From positions 1-36,022 of the forward strand of contig CADABS010000028.1 in assembly GCA_902786245.1 (NCBI GenBank): a stretch of 36,022 bases of DNA, read 5' to 3'. The notes beneath the pieces are model-generated. The model worked only from the letters and a program-made list of their open reading frames with translations. It searched no databases and was not told the origin of the DNA. Positions within the stretch are counted from its first letter, which is position 1. Every line of letters starts with the position of its first letter. This DNA comes from an uncultured Erysipelotrichaceae bacterium (GTDB taxonomy: Bacteria; Bacillota_I; Bacilli_A; Erysipelotrichales; Erysipelotrichaceae). The translations under genes were made by a program, and so were the position numbers. Positions 17,460 through 25,799 of this stretch are shown piece after piece.

Positions 17460-19169
17460 ATGGCAACAAGCCAGAGTAAAGAACTGGAACGTAAAAAGTT
17501 CTTTGCGGATCCTGTCATGGTAACGACGATCGTCGTACTGATTGTGTTCCTTACCCTTTTTATCCTGTACCCGCTGGCAATCCTGCTCGTTGACAGTGTC
17601 GTTTCCGATCATGGTCTGAGCATGGATGTATTCAGACGCATCATGGATATGCCCAGTTTCCGGACGGCAATCACCAATACGCTGAAAGTGGGATTTCTGG
17701 TCGGAATCCTTTCCGCACTGATCGGCCTGCTGTTTGCCTATGTTGAGGAATATGTGCAGCTGAAGACAAAACTGCTGGCCGGTTTGTTCAAGGTCATCAG
17801 CACCCTGCCAGTCGTATCCCCGCCGTTCGTACTGTCGCTTTCCATGATCATGCTGTTCGGCAAAGCAGGCATTATCACCCGCTTCCTTCTGCATATCTAT
17901 GACAATAACGTCTACGGTTTCTGGGGCATCGCGATCGTGCAGACGCTGACATTCTTCCCGGTCTGCTACATGATGATGAAAGGTCTTCTCCACAACATCG
18001 ACCCTTCCCTGGAAGAAGCAGCCCGCGATATGGGCGCATCGCGCTGGAAGGTGTTCATGACCGTAACCCTGCCATTGATCCTGCCGGGTCTGGGCAATGC
18101 GTTTCTTGTCACCTTTATCGAATCGATCGCGGACTTTGCCAACCCCATGATCATCGGCGGATCGTATGATACGCTGGCAACCTCGATCTATCTGCAGATT
18201 ACCGGTGCGTATGACAAGCAGGGTGCTTCCGCAATGGCTGTGGTACTGCTGCTGATCACGCTGTTTATGTTCATCCTCCAGAAATATTATCTGGAAGCCA
18301 AGAGCACGGCAACGCTGAGCGGCAAGGCCAGCCGGCCGAGAATGAAGATCACCGACCGGTCCGTAACCGGTCCGCTGACAGCGTTCTGTATGATCGTTTC
18401 ACTGTTTGTCGTCATGATGTATATATGTGTTCCTTTGGGCGGTCTGTTCAAGACATGGGGATATGACTTCCATCTGACGCCGAAGTGGTTCACCCAGGTA
18501 TTCACGAAGTACAAAGGCTTCAAGGCATTTAAGGATTCCTTCATGCTTTCGCTGATTGCCTCCCCGATCACAGCCCTGCTGTCCATGATCATTTCGTATC
18601 TGGTCGTCAAAAGGAATTTCCGTTCCAAGGGATTCATTGAAGCCGTATCGATGCTGGCAATGGCTGTGCCCGGAACGGTTCTCGGCGTCGGCTATATCCG
18701 GGGATTCTCCGCCGGTGTATTCCGGACCGGATTCCTGCAGTCGCTGTACGGTACCGGAACGCTGCTGGTCATCGTATTCATTGTACGTTCCCTGCCGACC
18801 GGTACACGGAGCGGCATATCCGCACTGCGCCAGATTGATAAGAATATCGAAGAATCCGCATATGACATGGGTGCCGACAGTTTCAAGGTATTCATGACCG
18901 TAACCCTGCCGCTGATCAAGGACAGTTTCCTGTCCGGTCTGGTAACGGCATTTGTCCGCAGTATCACCGCGATCTCCGCGATCATCCTGCTGGTAACGCC
19001 GAAGTTCCTGCTGATCACCGTGCAGATCAATGAATTTGCGGAAAAAGGATCCTATGGCATCGCCTGTGCATTTGCGACGATCCTGATTATCATCACATAC
19101 AGTGCTGTCACCCTGATGAACGTATTTATCAAGCACTTCGGCACGAGCCGTGCTGTGGAGGAGAACTGA
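17460..19169 (+). CDS. ABC importer permease, two fused transmembrane domains (FbpB/AfuB type)
   Basis: A 569-residue integral membrane protein holding two BPD_transp_1 permease domains in tandem, each with about six membrane spans. The EAA loops that contact the ATPase are EEAARDMGASRWKVFMTVTL (about 185-204) and EESAYDMGADSFKVF (about 463-477). Fused permeases of this kind are usual for ferric iron importers (FbpB, SfuB) and for some phosphonate or thiamine systems. AAAGGAGG precedes the start. It is separated by one base from the ATPase gene. Confidence 0.93.
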   Translation: MATSQSKELERKKFFADPVMVTTIVVLIVFLTLFILYPLAILLVDSVVSDHGLSMDVFRRIMDMPSFRTAITNTLKVGFLVGILSALIGLLFAYVEEYVQLKTKLLAGLFKVISTLPVVSPPFVLSLSMIMLFGKAGIITRFLLHIYDNNVYGFWGIAIVQTLTFFPVCYMMMKGLLHNIDPSLEEAARDMGASRWKVFMTVTLPLILPGLGNAFLVTFIESIADFANPMIIGGSYDTLATSIYLQITGAYDKQGASAMAVVLLLITLFMFILQKYYLEAKSTATLSGKASRPRMKITDRSVTGPLTAFCMIVSLFVVMMYICVPLGGLFKTWGYDFHLTPKWFTQVFTKYKGFKAFKDSFMLSLIASPITALLSMIISYLVVKRNFRSKGFIEAVSMLAMAVPGTVLGVGYIRGFSAGVFRTGFLQSLYGTGTLLVIVFIVRSLPTGTRSGISALRQIDKNIEESAYDMGADSFKVFMTVTLPLIKDSFLSGLVTAFVRSITAISAIILLVTPKFLLITVQINEFAEKGSYGIACAFATILIIITYSAVTLMNVFIKHFGTSRAVEEN

Positions 19170-19170
19170 A

Positions 19171-20247
19171 ATGTCAAAAGAAAAAAAAGGCGTCCGTCTG
19201 GAACATATATCCAAGATCTACCCGGATCCCAAGACCAAAAAGCCCATCTATGCCGTACATGATGCGAATATCGAAATCGAACCGGGGTCCTTTGTTACCC
19301 TGCTGGGTCCGTCCGGCTGCGGCAAAACAACGATCCTGCGGATGATCGCCGGCTTCGAGAGTCCGGATGAAGGCGAAATCTATCTCGGCGGAGAACCGAT
19401 CAATGAACTGACACCGAACAAGCGCGATACTGCCATGGTATTCCAGAGCTACGCGCTTCTGCCGCATTACAATATCTTTGACAATGTGGCATACGGTCTG
19501 AAACTGCGCAAAATGGATAAAGAAACCATTAAGCAGAAAGTCACCGATATTCTGAAGCTCGTCGGTCTGGAAGGAAGAGAAAACCGGATGACCAATCAGC
19601 TTTCCGGCGGTCAGCAGCAGCGTGTTGCCCTGGCCCGGGCCCTTGTCATTGAACCGGGTGTTCTGCTCTTCGATGAACCTCTTTCCAATCTCGATGCCAA
19701 ACTGCGGGTGAGCATGCGTACGGAAATCCGGCGCATTCAGCAGGAAGCCGGTATTACAGCGGTCTATGTCACCCATGATCAATCAGAAGCCATGGCGATT
19801 TCCGACAAGATCATTGTCATGAATCAGGGTGTGATTGCCCAGGTCGGCACACCGCAGGAAATCTATTACCATCCCAACAGCGAATTCGTTGCGGATTTCA
19901 TCGGTGAAGCAAACTTCCTCAAGGGTACTGTCACAGAAGTCAGCGGCAACGAAGGAACTGCTGAAATCAACGGATGTCCGGTACATCTGCAGGAACTCAA
20001 CGGCCGCAAAGCCGGTGATGCATGTACGCTGGTACTGCGTCCGGAAGGTGCAGTCGTAGCAGATGAAGGACAGCTGCCCTGCGATGTGATTCTGAGTACA
20101 TTCATGGGAAGCTATCAGAACTACCATGTCATGGTCGGCGATACGCTGGTCAGGATCACAGACTTCAACCCGAAGACAAAGAAGATCTACAATGCCGGTG
20201 ACAGGGCATATGTCAAATTCGACAGCGGAAGTATCCACGTCATCTGA
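19171..20247 (+). CDS. ABC importer ATPase (FbpC/PotA type)
   Basis: A 358-residue ATPase: Walker A GPSGCGKTT (about 49-57), Q-loop VFQSYAL, signature LSGGQQQR, Walker B VLLFDEP and H-loop VTHDQ. The C-terminal part after residue 240 is a TOBE-like regulatory domain, as in the spermidine/ferric/2-aminoethylphosphonate group. It energises the permease upstream. The start at 19171, one base after the permease stop, is set by GGAGGAG inside the permease end. No clear terminator follows; only a short TTGAAATTTCAA palindrome lies at the stop. Confidence 0.94.
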   Translation: MSKEKKGVRLEHISKIYPDPKTKKPIYAVHDANIEIEPGSFVTLLGPSGCGKTTILRMIAGFESPDEGEIYLGGEPINELTPNKRDTAMVFQSYALLPHYNIFDNVAYGLKLRKMDKETIKQKVTDILKLVGLEGRENRMTNQLSGGQQQRVALARALVIEPGVLLFDEPLSNLDAKLRVSMRTEIRRIQQEAGITAVYVTHDQSEAMAISDKIIVMNQGVIAQVGTPQEIYYHPNSEFVADFIGEANFLKGTVTEVSGNEGTAEINGCPVHLQELNGRKAGDACTLVLRPEGAVVADEGQLPCDVILSTFMGSYQNYHVMVGDTLVRITDFNPKTKKIYNAGDRAYVKFDSGSIHVI

Positions 20248-20381
20248 TTGAAATTTCAAAAAACACGGATCAGGTATGACTCTCTGCATGAACAGAAGCC
20301 ATGCCTTTCTTCTTTTCAAGCTGCTGTATGAAAAGCATTAGAATTGTAACTGTCTGAGCCCTGCATTATTCTTGAGAAGAT

Positions 20382-21242
20382 ATGAAAGAAAGAAAAGCAC
20401 TGGCCATGATTACAGCGACCATGGTCATATTCGGCACGATCGGCATATTCCGCAGATGGATCCCGGTATCCTCTGCTTTTCTTGCCTTTGCAAGAGGTGT
20501 GATCGGTGCTCTGTTTCTCTTTGTGATTACAAAGCTGCGCAGAAGCGGTCATTCCGGAATGCTTTCAGTCCGGCAGAAGCTGCTGTGGTTCGGCATTCCC
20601 GGCGCATTGATCGGACTGAACTGGGTATTATTGTTTGAAGCCTACCGCTATACGTCTGTTTCCATTGCGACGCTGTGCTATTACATGACACCTACGATCG
20701 TCATTCTGCTATCCCCGCTTGTCCTGCAGGAAGCCCTGACAGGCAGAAAGATACTGTGTGCACTGACTGCCGTCATCGGCATGGTGCTGATTTCCGGTGT
20801 TTTCAGCGACCATGGAAATACCGGGTATGCCGGTATACTTCTGGGTCTGGGTGCAGCCATGCTGTATTCCATGGTCATTCTGATCAATATAAAAGCACCG
20901 GAAGCGGATGTATATGAGAAGACAACGATTGAACTGGCGGCCGCTGCCCTGGTTCTTCTGCCGTATATACTTGTGTCGGAAGGTTTCTCCTTATCCGGCA
21001 TTGCCCCTTCTTCGATTGTACTGATCCTGTTTGTGGGCATTGTCCATACCGGGATTGCCTATGCCCTGTACTTTGCGGGCATACCGCATCTGAAAGCACA
21101 GACAACGGCTCTGTTCAGCTATATCGATCCGGTGACAGCGCTGTTTCTGTCGGCTGTCCTTCTGCATGAACCGCTGAGCGGCACCGGTCTGCTCGGAGCC
21201 GTTCTGATCCTCGGGTCCGCAGTTCTGTCGGAACTGCTATAA
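20382..21242 (+). CDS. EamA/DMT-family transporter
   Basis: A 286-residue inner-membrane protein with about ten hydrophobic segments in two EamA repeats (e.g. TMVIFGTIGIFRRWI near the N-terminus; the second repeat starts near residue 145). Drug/metabolite superfamily proteins of this type export or import amino acids, nucleobases or other small metabolites; the substrate cannot be inferred. The upstream GAGAAG is only two bases from the ATG, so the start is uncertain; the next ATG (20406) is an alternative. Confidence 0.85.
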   Translation: MKERKALAMITATMVIFGTIGIFRRWIPVSSAFLAFARGVIGALFLFVITKLRRSGHSGMLSVRQKLLWFGIPGALIGLNWVLLFEAYRYTSVSIATLCYYMTPTIVILLSPLVLQEALTGRKILCALTAVIGMVLISGVFSDHGNTGYAGILLGLGAAMLYSMVILINIKAPEADVYEKTTIELAAAALVLLPYILVSEGFSLSGIAPSSIVLILFVGIVHTGIAYALYFAGIPHLKAQTTALFSYIDPVTALFLSAVLLHEPLSGTGLLGAVLILGSAVLSELL

Positions 21243-21243
21243 T
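21235..21243 (+). promoter_or_regulatory. Extended -10 promoter for the 82-residue gene
   Basis: TGCTATAAT, a perfect -10 with a TG extension, overlaps the stop codon of the EamA gene and lies 37 bases before the next start. Confidence 0.5.
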
Positions 21244-21279
21244 ATTCACAGAAGTATTCAGGTCATGAGGTGAAGAACA

Positions 21280-21528
21280 ATGAGCATATCTGAAAAACTG
21301 ATTTCTTTTCTGAAACCGGAACGGAAGCAGGAAAAAAGAATTCCCGGCTATGATCCGGAAAAAAGCGAACCGGTGATCCGCTGCTCGATCTGCACCGGTG
21401 AACAGACAGCCGGCTATAAAGACAAGGCAGACGGCACCTTTCATGAAGTCATGCTGATACGGGATGAGAATGATCTCAGGGAGTTTCAGCAGATGGTCCA
21501 TACGGAAAATATACGGAAAGAGTATTGA
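21280..21528 (+). CDS. 82-residue conserved-looking hypothetical protein with a CxxC motif
   Basis: A soluble small protein with C-S-I-C in the centre (PVIRCSICTGEQTAGYKDK), suggesting a metal site or a redox pair. The C-terminal half (EVMLIRDENDLREFQQM) looks like a short beta-alpha unit. I recall similar small proteins in Bacillota without known function and assign none. GAGGTG lies at a suitable distance from the ATG, and the gene ends at a terminator shared with argH. Confidence 0.7.
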   Translation: MSISEKLISFLKPERKQEKRIPGYDPEKSEPVIRCSICTGEQTAGYKDKADGTFHEVMLIRDENDLREFQQMVHTENIRKEY

Positions 21529-21558
21529 AAAACCCGGATATATTATCCGAGTTTTTTT
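21528..21558. terminator. Bidirectional terminator between the 82-residue gene and argH
   Basis: AAAACCCGGATA pairs with TATCCGAGTTTT (one mismatch), with A- and T-runs outside. The argH stop codon (21543-21545) lies inside the hairpin. Confidence 0.75.
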
Positions 21559-22916
21559 GTGACCAGTTCAATCTGTTCTCTGATGGACTGCCGGGATGTG
21601 CCTCCCCTGCTCGTCCGTCTGTCGGCGGCATTTTCAAGGCTGATTGCATCATAGAGATCCGCATCGAAAGCATCCCAGTAATTCCGGTAATCATCCAGCG
21701 CCATCGTTTCCAGTACTTTTCCGGTGCGGATGCATTCCGCTACGATCTCTCCGGATATTTTATAGGCGCTCCGGAACGGAAGTCCTTTTCTGACCATATA
21801 ATCTGCCAGATCGGTCGCGTTGATAAAGCCTTCTTTGGCTGCTTTCATCATGTTTTCCTGATTGACCTTCATGTTTGCAATCATCGGGGCAAAGATCTGC
21901 AGGCACATCGTTACGGTATCGACAGCATCAAATACCGGTTCTTTGTCTTCCTGCATGTCCTTGTTGTATGCCAGGGGCAGTCCTTTCATGACCGTCAGCA
22001 GACTGATGAGACTGCCGTATACCCGGCCGGTTTTTCCTCTGACAAGTTCGGCCATGTCGGGATTCTTCTTCTGCGGCATGATCGAGCTTCCGGTCGTATA
22101 GGCATCGGGAAGTTCAATGAACCGGAATTCCCAGCTGGACCAGAGAATCAGTTCTTCCGAGAATCTGGAAAGATGCATCATCAGGATCGATAAATCACTC
22201 AGTATTTCCAGACAGAAGTCGCGGTCGCTGACAGCGTCCATACTGTTGGCGGATATGTCAGAGAAGCCGAGCAGCTGTGCTTCGTATTCCCTGTCGGTAT
22301 CATAGGTCGTACCGGCCAGTGCACAGGCACCGATCGGCGATTCATCCATTCTTTTCAGTGCATCATCGATCCGCGATCTGTCTCTGAGCAGCATCATTTC
22401 ATAGGCAAGCAGATGCTGGGAGAAGAAGATGGGCTGGGCTCTCTGCATATGGGTATAGCCCGGCATGATCGCATCCATGTATTTTTCACTCAGACCGTTG
22501 AGGATCTGCACCAGGCCGCTGATCTGAGACATGATTTCATTGCCTTTCCTGCGCATATACATGCGCATGTCGAGGGCAACCTGATCGTTTCTGCTTCTGG
22601 CAGTATGCAGCATCTTTCCTTCATCGCCGATTCTTTCTGTCAGAACCTGTTCAATGAACATATGGATGTCTTCGCATGTTTCATCGATGGCAAGGGTTCC
22701 GTTTTTCAGATCGGACAGGATTTCCTGCAGTGCGGCAATGATATGCTCTGCCGCAACGGCAGGTATGATATTCTGCTTTTTCAGCATGGAGGCATGGGCA
22801 ATGGATCCGCGGATATCCTCTTCGTACAGACGGCAGTCAAAACGGATGGAGGAATTGAACACATCCGCTGCCGGGTCTGTGTTTCCGTCGGTCCTGCCGG
22901 TCCACATCTTTGCCAT
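21543..22916 (-). CDS. argH: Argininosuccinate lyase
   Basis: A 457-residue fumarase/aspartase-superfamily enzyme that splits argininosuccinate into arginine and fumarate, the last step of arginine synthesis. The superfamily signature GSSIMPQKKNPD contains the catalytic Ser loop. Other matches are LHTARSRNDQVALDMRMY and GYTHMQRAQPI. The N-terminus MAKMWTGRTD is typical and the length is normal. It starts three bases after the argG stop, with its ribosome binding site inside the argG end (GGAGAG), so the two are cotranscribed and probably coupled. Confidence 0.97.
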   Translation of the reverse strand: MAKMWTGRTDGNTDPAADVFNSSIRFDCRLYEEDIRGSIAHASMLKKQNIIPAVAAEHIIAALQEILSDLKNGTLAIDETCEDIHMFIEQVLTERIGDEGKMLHTARSRNDQVALDMRMYMRRKGNEIMSQISGLVQILNGLSEKYMDAIMPGYTHMQRAQPIFFSQHLLAYEMMLLRDRSRIDDALKRMDESPIGACALAGTTYDTDREYEAQLLGFSDISANSMDAVSDRDFCLEILSDLSILMMHLSRFSEELILWSSWEFRFIELPDAYTTGSSIMPQKKNPDMAELVRGKTGRVYGSLISLLTVMKGLPLAYNKDMQEDKEPVFDAVDTVTMCLQIFAPMIANMKVNQENMMKAAKEGFINATDLADYMVRKGLPFRSAYKISGEIVAECIRTGKVLETMALDDYRNYWDAFDADLYDAISLENAADRRTSRGGTSRQSIREQIELVTKKLG

Positions 22917-22919
22917 TCT

Positions 22920-24158
22920 TTACTCTCCTTCTGTCTGTTTCTTCAGTTTTCTGTCGAGCATTGCCTGCACACGGATCGGCAGACCGTACAGACGGATGAA
23001 TCCTTCCGAATCCTTCTGGTCATAGTCGGATTCGCCGAACGATGCGAGATCTTCGTCATACAGGGAATATCTGCTGGTGACACCGGCCTTGATGATATTT
23101 CCTTTATACAGCCTGAGCTTTACCTTGCCGGTGACGGTTTCCTGGGTCTTATCGACAAAGGCAGACAGCGCTTCCCGCAGCGGTGTAAACCACTGTCCGT
23201 TATAGACGAGATCTGCAAATGTCAGTGCGAGCTCCGCTTTCTTATGGGCTGTCATCTTATCCAGGGTAATGCTTTCCAGATAGGAATGTGCTTCGTAGAG
23301 AATCGTTCCGCCCGGGGTTTCATAGACGCCTCTGCTCTTCATGCCGACGAGTCTGTTTTCCACCAGATCGAGAATGCCGATGCCGTTTCTGCCGCCGATC
23401 TCATTGAGTTTCAGGATCATGTCCCGCAGGCTCATCTCTTCGCCGTTCAGGGAAACCGGTTTCCCTTCTTTGAATCCGATTTCGATTTCTTCCGGTTCAT
23501 CCGGTGCATCCATCGGCGATACGCACATCTCCAGGAATCCCGGCTTATCATACAGAGGCATATTGGCAGGATCTTCCAGATCCAGTCCTTCATGGCTCAG
23601 ATGCCACATGTTCTTGTCCTTGGAGTAGTTCGTTTCGCGGGAGATCTTCAGGGGAATATTGTGTGCTTCGGCATAGTCGATTTCTTCATCTCTGGATTTA
23701 ATATCCCATTCCCGCCAGGGAGCGATGACCGGCATATCCGGTGCAAATCTGGCAATTGCCAGTTCGAAACGGACCTGATCGTTTCCCTTGCCGGTGCAGC
23801 CGTGGCAGATCGCATCTGCGCCTTCTTTGAGGGCAATATCCACCAGTCCTTTGGCAATCAGGGGTCTGGCATGGCTAGTACCCAGCAGATATCCTTCATA
23901 GGCGGCGCCTGCCTTCAGGCACGGCAGGATGTATTCATCCGCATATTCTTCCGTCAGATCGAGAACATACAATTTGGACGCACCGGTCTTCAGCGCTTTC
24001 TCTTCGAGTCCTTCCAGTTCATCTGCCTGTCCGACGTTTCCGCTGACTGCGATGACTTCACAGTTGTTATAGTTTTCTTTCAGCCATGGAATGATGATGG
24101 ATGTATCGAGACCGCCGCTGTAAGCGAGTACGACTTTTCTGATGTTTTCTTTATTCAT
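22920..24158 (-). CDS. argG: Argininosuccinate synthase
   Basis: A 412-residue N-type ATP pyrophosphatase that joins citrulline and aspartate. The ATP-binding [15 protein letters not shown] is at 10-24, and further family blocks include [15 protein letters not shown] and [17 protein letters not shown]. The length is normal. AGAAGGAG lies nine bases before the ATG. It heads the argGH operon, preceded by a leader with a terminator (24187-24261), so expression is likely controlled by attenuation. No argF, argJ or argBCD genes are in the window, so citrulline must come from elsewhere or from the DDAH-like enzyme at 4285-5061. Confidence 0.98.
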   Translation of the reverse strand: MNKENIRKVVLAYSGGLDTSIIIPWLKENYNNCEVIAVSGNVGQADELEGLEEKALKTGASKLYVLDLTEEYADEYILPCLKAGAAYEGYLLGTSHARPLIAKGLVDIALKEGADAICHGCTGKGNDQVRFELAIARFAPDMPVIAPWREWDIKSRDEEIDYAEAHNIPLKISRETNYSKDKNMWHLSHEGLDLEDPANMPLYDKPGFLEMCVSPMDAPDEPEEIEIGFKEGKPVSLNGEEMSLRDMILKLNEIGGRNGIGILDLVENRLVGMKSRGVYETPGGTILYEAHSYLESITLDKMTAHKKAELALTFADLVYNGQWFTPLREALSAFVDKTQETVTGKVKLRLYKGNIIKAGVTSRYSLYDEDLASFGESDYDQKDSEGFIRLYGLPIRVQAMLDRKLKKQTEGE

Positions 24159-24186
24159 GGTTGCATTCTCCTTCTGTCTGCTGCTG

Positions 24187-24261
24187 AAAAAAGCCCTCTG
24201 AACAGCTGCTCAAAGGACGGTTTTAAACGGTCCGCCTAAAGCCTTTCCTTTCAGCTTTAAG
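24187..24261 (-). promoter_or_regulatory. argGH leader with terminator/antiterminator: candidate attenuator
   Basis: Between the promoter and argG, the leader RNA holds a 13-bp stem (24193-24218; GUCCUUUGAGCAG with CUGUUCAGAGGGC) followed directly by six U (24187-24192), which is a strong intrinsic terminator 28 bases before the argG start. The 5' arm of this stem can instead pair with the start of the transcript: AGCUGAAAGG (24247-24256) with CCUUU-GAG-CAGCU (24204-24216). A second competitor hairpin spans 24215-24233. A 5' hairpin AAAGC/GCUUU would free the terminator. These exclusive pairings are the layout of a riboswitch or protein-controlled attenuator. There is no T-box sequence and no leader ORF with a start codon. 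Confidence 0.7.
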
Positions 24262-24264
24262 CGT

Positions 24265-24292
24265 ATTATATTTGCCGTGCGTATTTTCGCAA
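24265..24292 (-). promoter_or_regulatory. argGH promoter
   Basis: -35 TTGCGA (24287-24292) and a perfect -10 TATAAT (24265-24270) with a 16-base spacer. Transcription would begin near 24258, giving a leader of about 100 bases. Confidence 0.7.
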
Positions 24293-24303
24293 GACTTTTG
24301 ACG

Positions 24304-24327
24304 AAAATCCGGAACAAAGGTCCGGAT
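24304..24327 (-). terminator. Terminator of the small lipoprotein gene
   Basis: ATCCGGA (24307-24313) pairs with TCCGGAT (24321-24327); on the minus strand it is followed by a short T-run. It separates this gene from the argGH promoter. Confidence 0.65.
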
Positions 24328-24328
24328 G

Positions 24329-24736
24329 CTATTTCTTCACAAAACCGATTTCGATTTTTCCTTTTACGGTGCCGGAGGCTGTCACCAGCATCGCATAGCT
24401 GCCTTCCGGAAGGTCGACGGTCTTCTCTTCTTTACCGCTCACGGTAACGGTTTCCACTGTGTTTCCGATGATTACGTCTTCGGGTGAATCCGGATCTGTC
24501 ATGATCACCGCTGCTTCGGCAAATTCGATCTGCAGCGATCCGCTGCTGAGATCGGCGCTGATCACTGTGGTTCTGTCTTTTCCGACCGAAAAGTCATCGG
24601 ATTCAGCATAATCGCCGTCCGACGCATTGAGTTCAATCGTCTGATGATCCGGTGTACCGGTAAATATGAATCTTGCGCCGGAACAGCCGCAAAGGATCCC
24701 CGCTGTCAGCAGGAATACTGTCATGATTTTTTTCAT
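24329..24736 (-). CDS. Small hypothetical lipoprotein
   Basis: A 135-residue protein with a lipoprotein signal peptide (MKKIMTVFLLTAGILCGC, lipobox L-C-G-C). The mature domain is Asp/Thr/Val-rich and predicted all-beta (DDFSVGKDRTTVISADLSSG, then EIGFVKK at the end). It should be anchored on the outer face of the membrane. I recognise no family; the pattern resembles small bacterial domains that fold like an immunoglobulin or C2-type sandwich, which is only an impression. The start at 24736 is preferred because CGGAG is then nine bases away. Confidence 0.7.
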   Translation of the reverse strand: MKKIMTVFLLTAGILCGCSGARFIFTGTPDHQTIELNASDGDYAESDDFSVGKDRTTVISADLSSGSLQIEFAEAAVIMTDPDSPEDVIIGNTVETVTVSGKEEKTVDLPEGSYAMLVTASGTVKGKIEIGFVKK

Positions 24737-24828
24737 TATATGCATCTCCGATCTGTTACTGCTGTTTTACACCTGTACGGCTGTATCTGTGCAAAACCGT
24801 CCTGCATGTACATAATCTGCATCTGTTT

Positions 24829-24837
24829 TGGTATGAT
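24829..24837 (+). promoter_or_regulatory. Extended -10 promoter of the mscS gene
   Basis: TGGTATGAT, an extended -10 about 40 bases before the start, in the divergent region shared with the lipoprotein gene. Confidence 0.5.
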
Positions 24838-24878
24838 ACGTATATGGCATTTCATCATGCCATGAAAGAAGGAACGAT

Positions 24879-25736
24879 ATGGAAGAACAGACAATCTGGG
24901 ATATCGGCACCGGCTATTTCAATAACGGGCTGCTGAATACGATCATCTATGCGGTCATTGTACTGCTCATAACAAAAACCGCTGCGGTACTGCTGAAGAA
25001 AGTCTTTCAGCGTCATCCCGGCACCCGGGCCATGCCGTTTGAGTATCTGCGGCGGATCATTACGTTTATTCTCTATTCCATCGCAGTATTCTCGATCCTC
25101 TCGCAGGTGAAGATGCTGCAGAACCTCGGTGTTTCTCTGCTGGGTGCGACCAGCGTTGTGACGGTCATCGTCGGTCTTGCAGCCCAGGCAACCTTCGGCA
25201 ATTTTATTTCCGGATTCATTATCTCCGTCTATCAGCCGTTCAAGGCCGGCGATACGGTATCTCTGCCGGAGAAAGGGATTGCCGGACAGGTCAGGGAAAT
25301 CACGTTCCGGCATACCGTCATCAAGTCCATTGAGAATACGGAATATATCATTCCCAACAGTGTCATGGACAGTGCGGTCATTGAAAACCGTGCCTATGGC
25401 CAGGATTATTACAAGCGCCGCATCAGTATCACGGTCGGCTATGACTCTGATACGGAACTGGTAAGGAAGCTGATTACCGATACGGTGCTGGCCGCCCCTG
25501 AGTATGCGGATGTCCGCACACAGGAAGAAAAAGACAATGGTGTCCCGCCGGTCAGTATCCGTCTCGAGGAATTCGGGGCCAGCGGACTGGAGTTCATCTT
25601 CTTCATGGTCTCCTCTACCCTGGCGGATTCCTATAACGGTGCCTCCCGGATCCGTCTGCAGCTGCTGGAAGAATTCAGAGCACATGGAATCACGATTCCC
25701 TACCAGACGCTGGATGTGCATCTGCAGAAAGAATGA
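24879..25736 (+). CDS. Small-conductance mechanosensitive channel (MscS family)
   Basis: A 285-residue channel. Two N-terminal membrane segments (about 20-40 and 60-80) are followed by the pore-lining TM3 with the Ala/Gly pattern GLAAQATFGNFISGFII (about 105-121). The beta domain (YQPFKAGDTVSL) and the C-terminal alpha/beta domain complete the cage. It opens under membrane tension to release solutes in hypo-osmotic shock. The size matches E. coli MscS. AGAAGGA precedes the ATG. It is monocistronic with a shared terminator. Confidence 0.93.
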   Translation: MEEQTIWDIGTGYFNNGLLNTIIYAVIVLLITKTAAVLLKKVFQRHPGTRAMPFEYLRRIITFILYSIAVFSILSQVKMLQNLGVSLLGATSVVTVIVGLAAQATFGNFISGFIISVYQPFKAGDTVSLPEKGIAGQVREITFRHTVIKSIENTEYIIPNSVMDSAVIENRAYGQDYYKRRISITVGYDSDTELVRKLITDTVLAAPEYADVRTQEEKDNGVPPVSIRLEEFGASGLEFIFFMVSSTLADSYNGASRIRLQLLEEFRAHGITIPYQTLDVHLQKE

Positions 25737-25744
25737 AGGATCAG

Positions 25745-25790
25745 AAAAGACCTCTTTCACACAGTTCATACTGTATGAAGAAGGTCTTTT
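25745..25790. terminator. Bidirectional terminator after mscS
   Basis: AAAAGACCT (25745-25753) pairs with AGGTCTTTT (25782-25790), with an inner hairpin of CAGT/ACTG type in the loop. Confidence 0.75.
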
Positions 25791-25799
25791 ATTTACTGC

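Noticed and set aside
20344-20372. TTGTAA / TATTCT promoter before the EamA gene
   Set aside because: Transcription would begin about three bases before the start codon, removing the ribosome binding site. I do not trust it.
22413-24239. Plus-strand open frame of 608 codons
   Set aside because: It is antisense to argG and argH, which are certain. Long shadows are expected in this codon usage.
24159-24261. T-box riboswitch before argG
   Set aside because: The leader is only about 100 bases, has no stem I, and AGGCGGACCG does not match the tRNA-end-binding T-box sequence (no UGG).
24215-24261. Leader peptide with Arg codons (AGG, AGG-CGG)
   Set aside because: The frame has no ATG, GTG or TTG start and no ribosome binding site within the predicted transcript.
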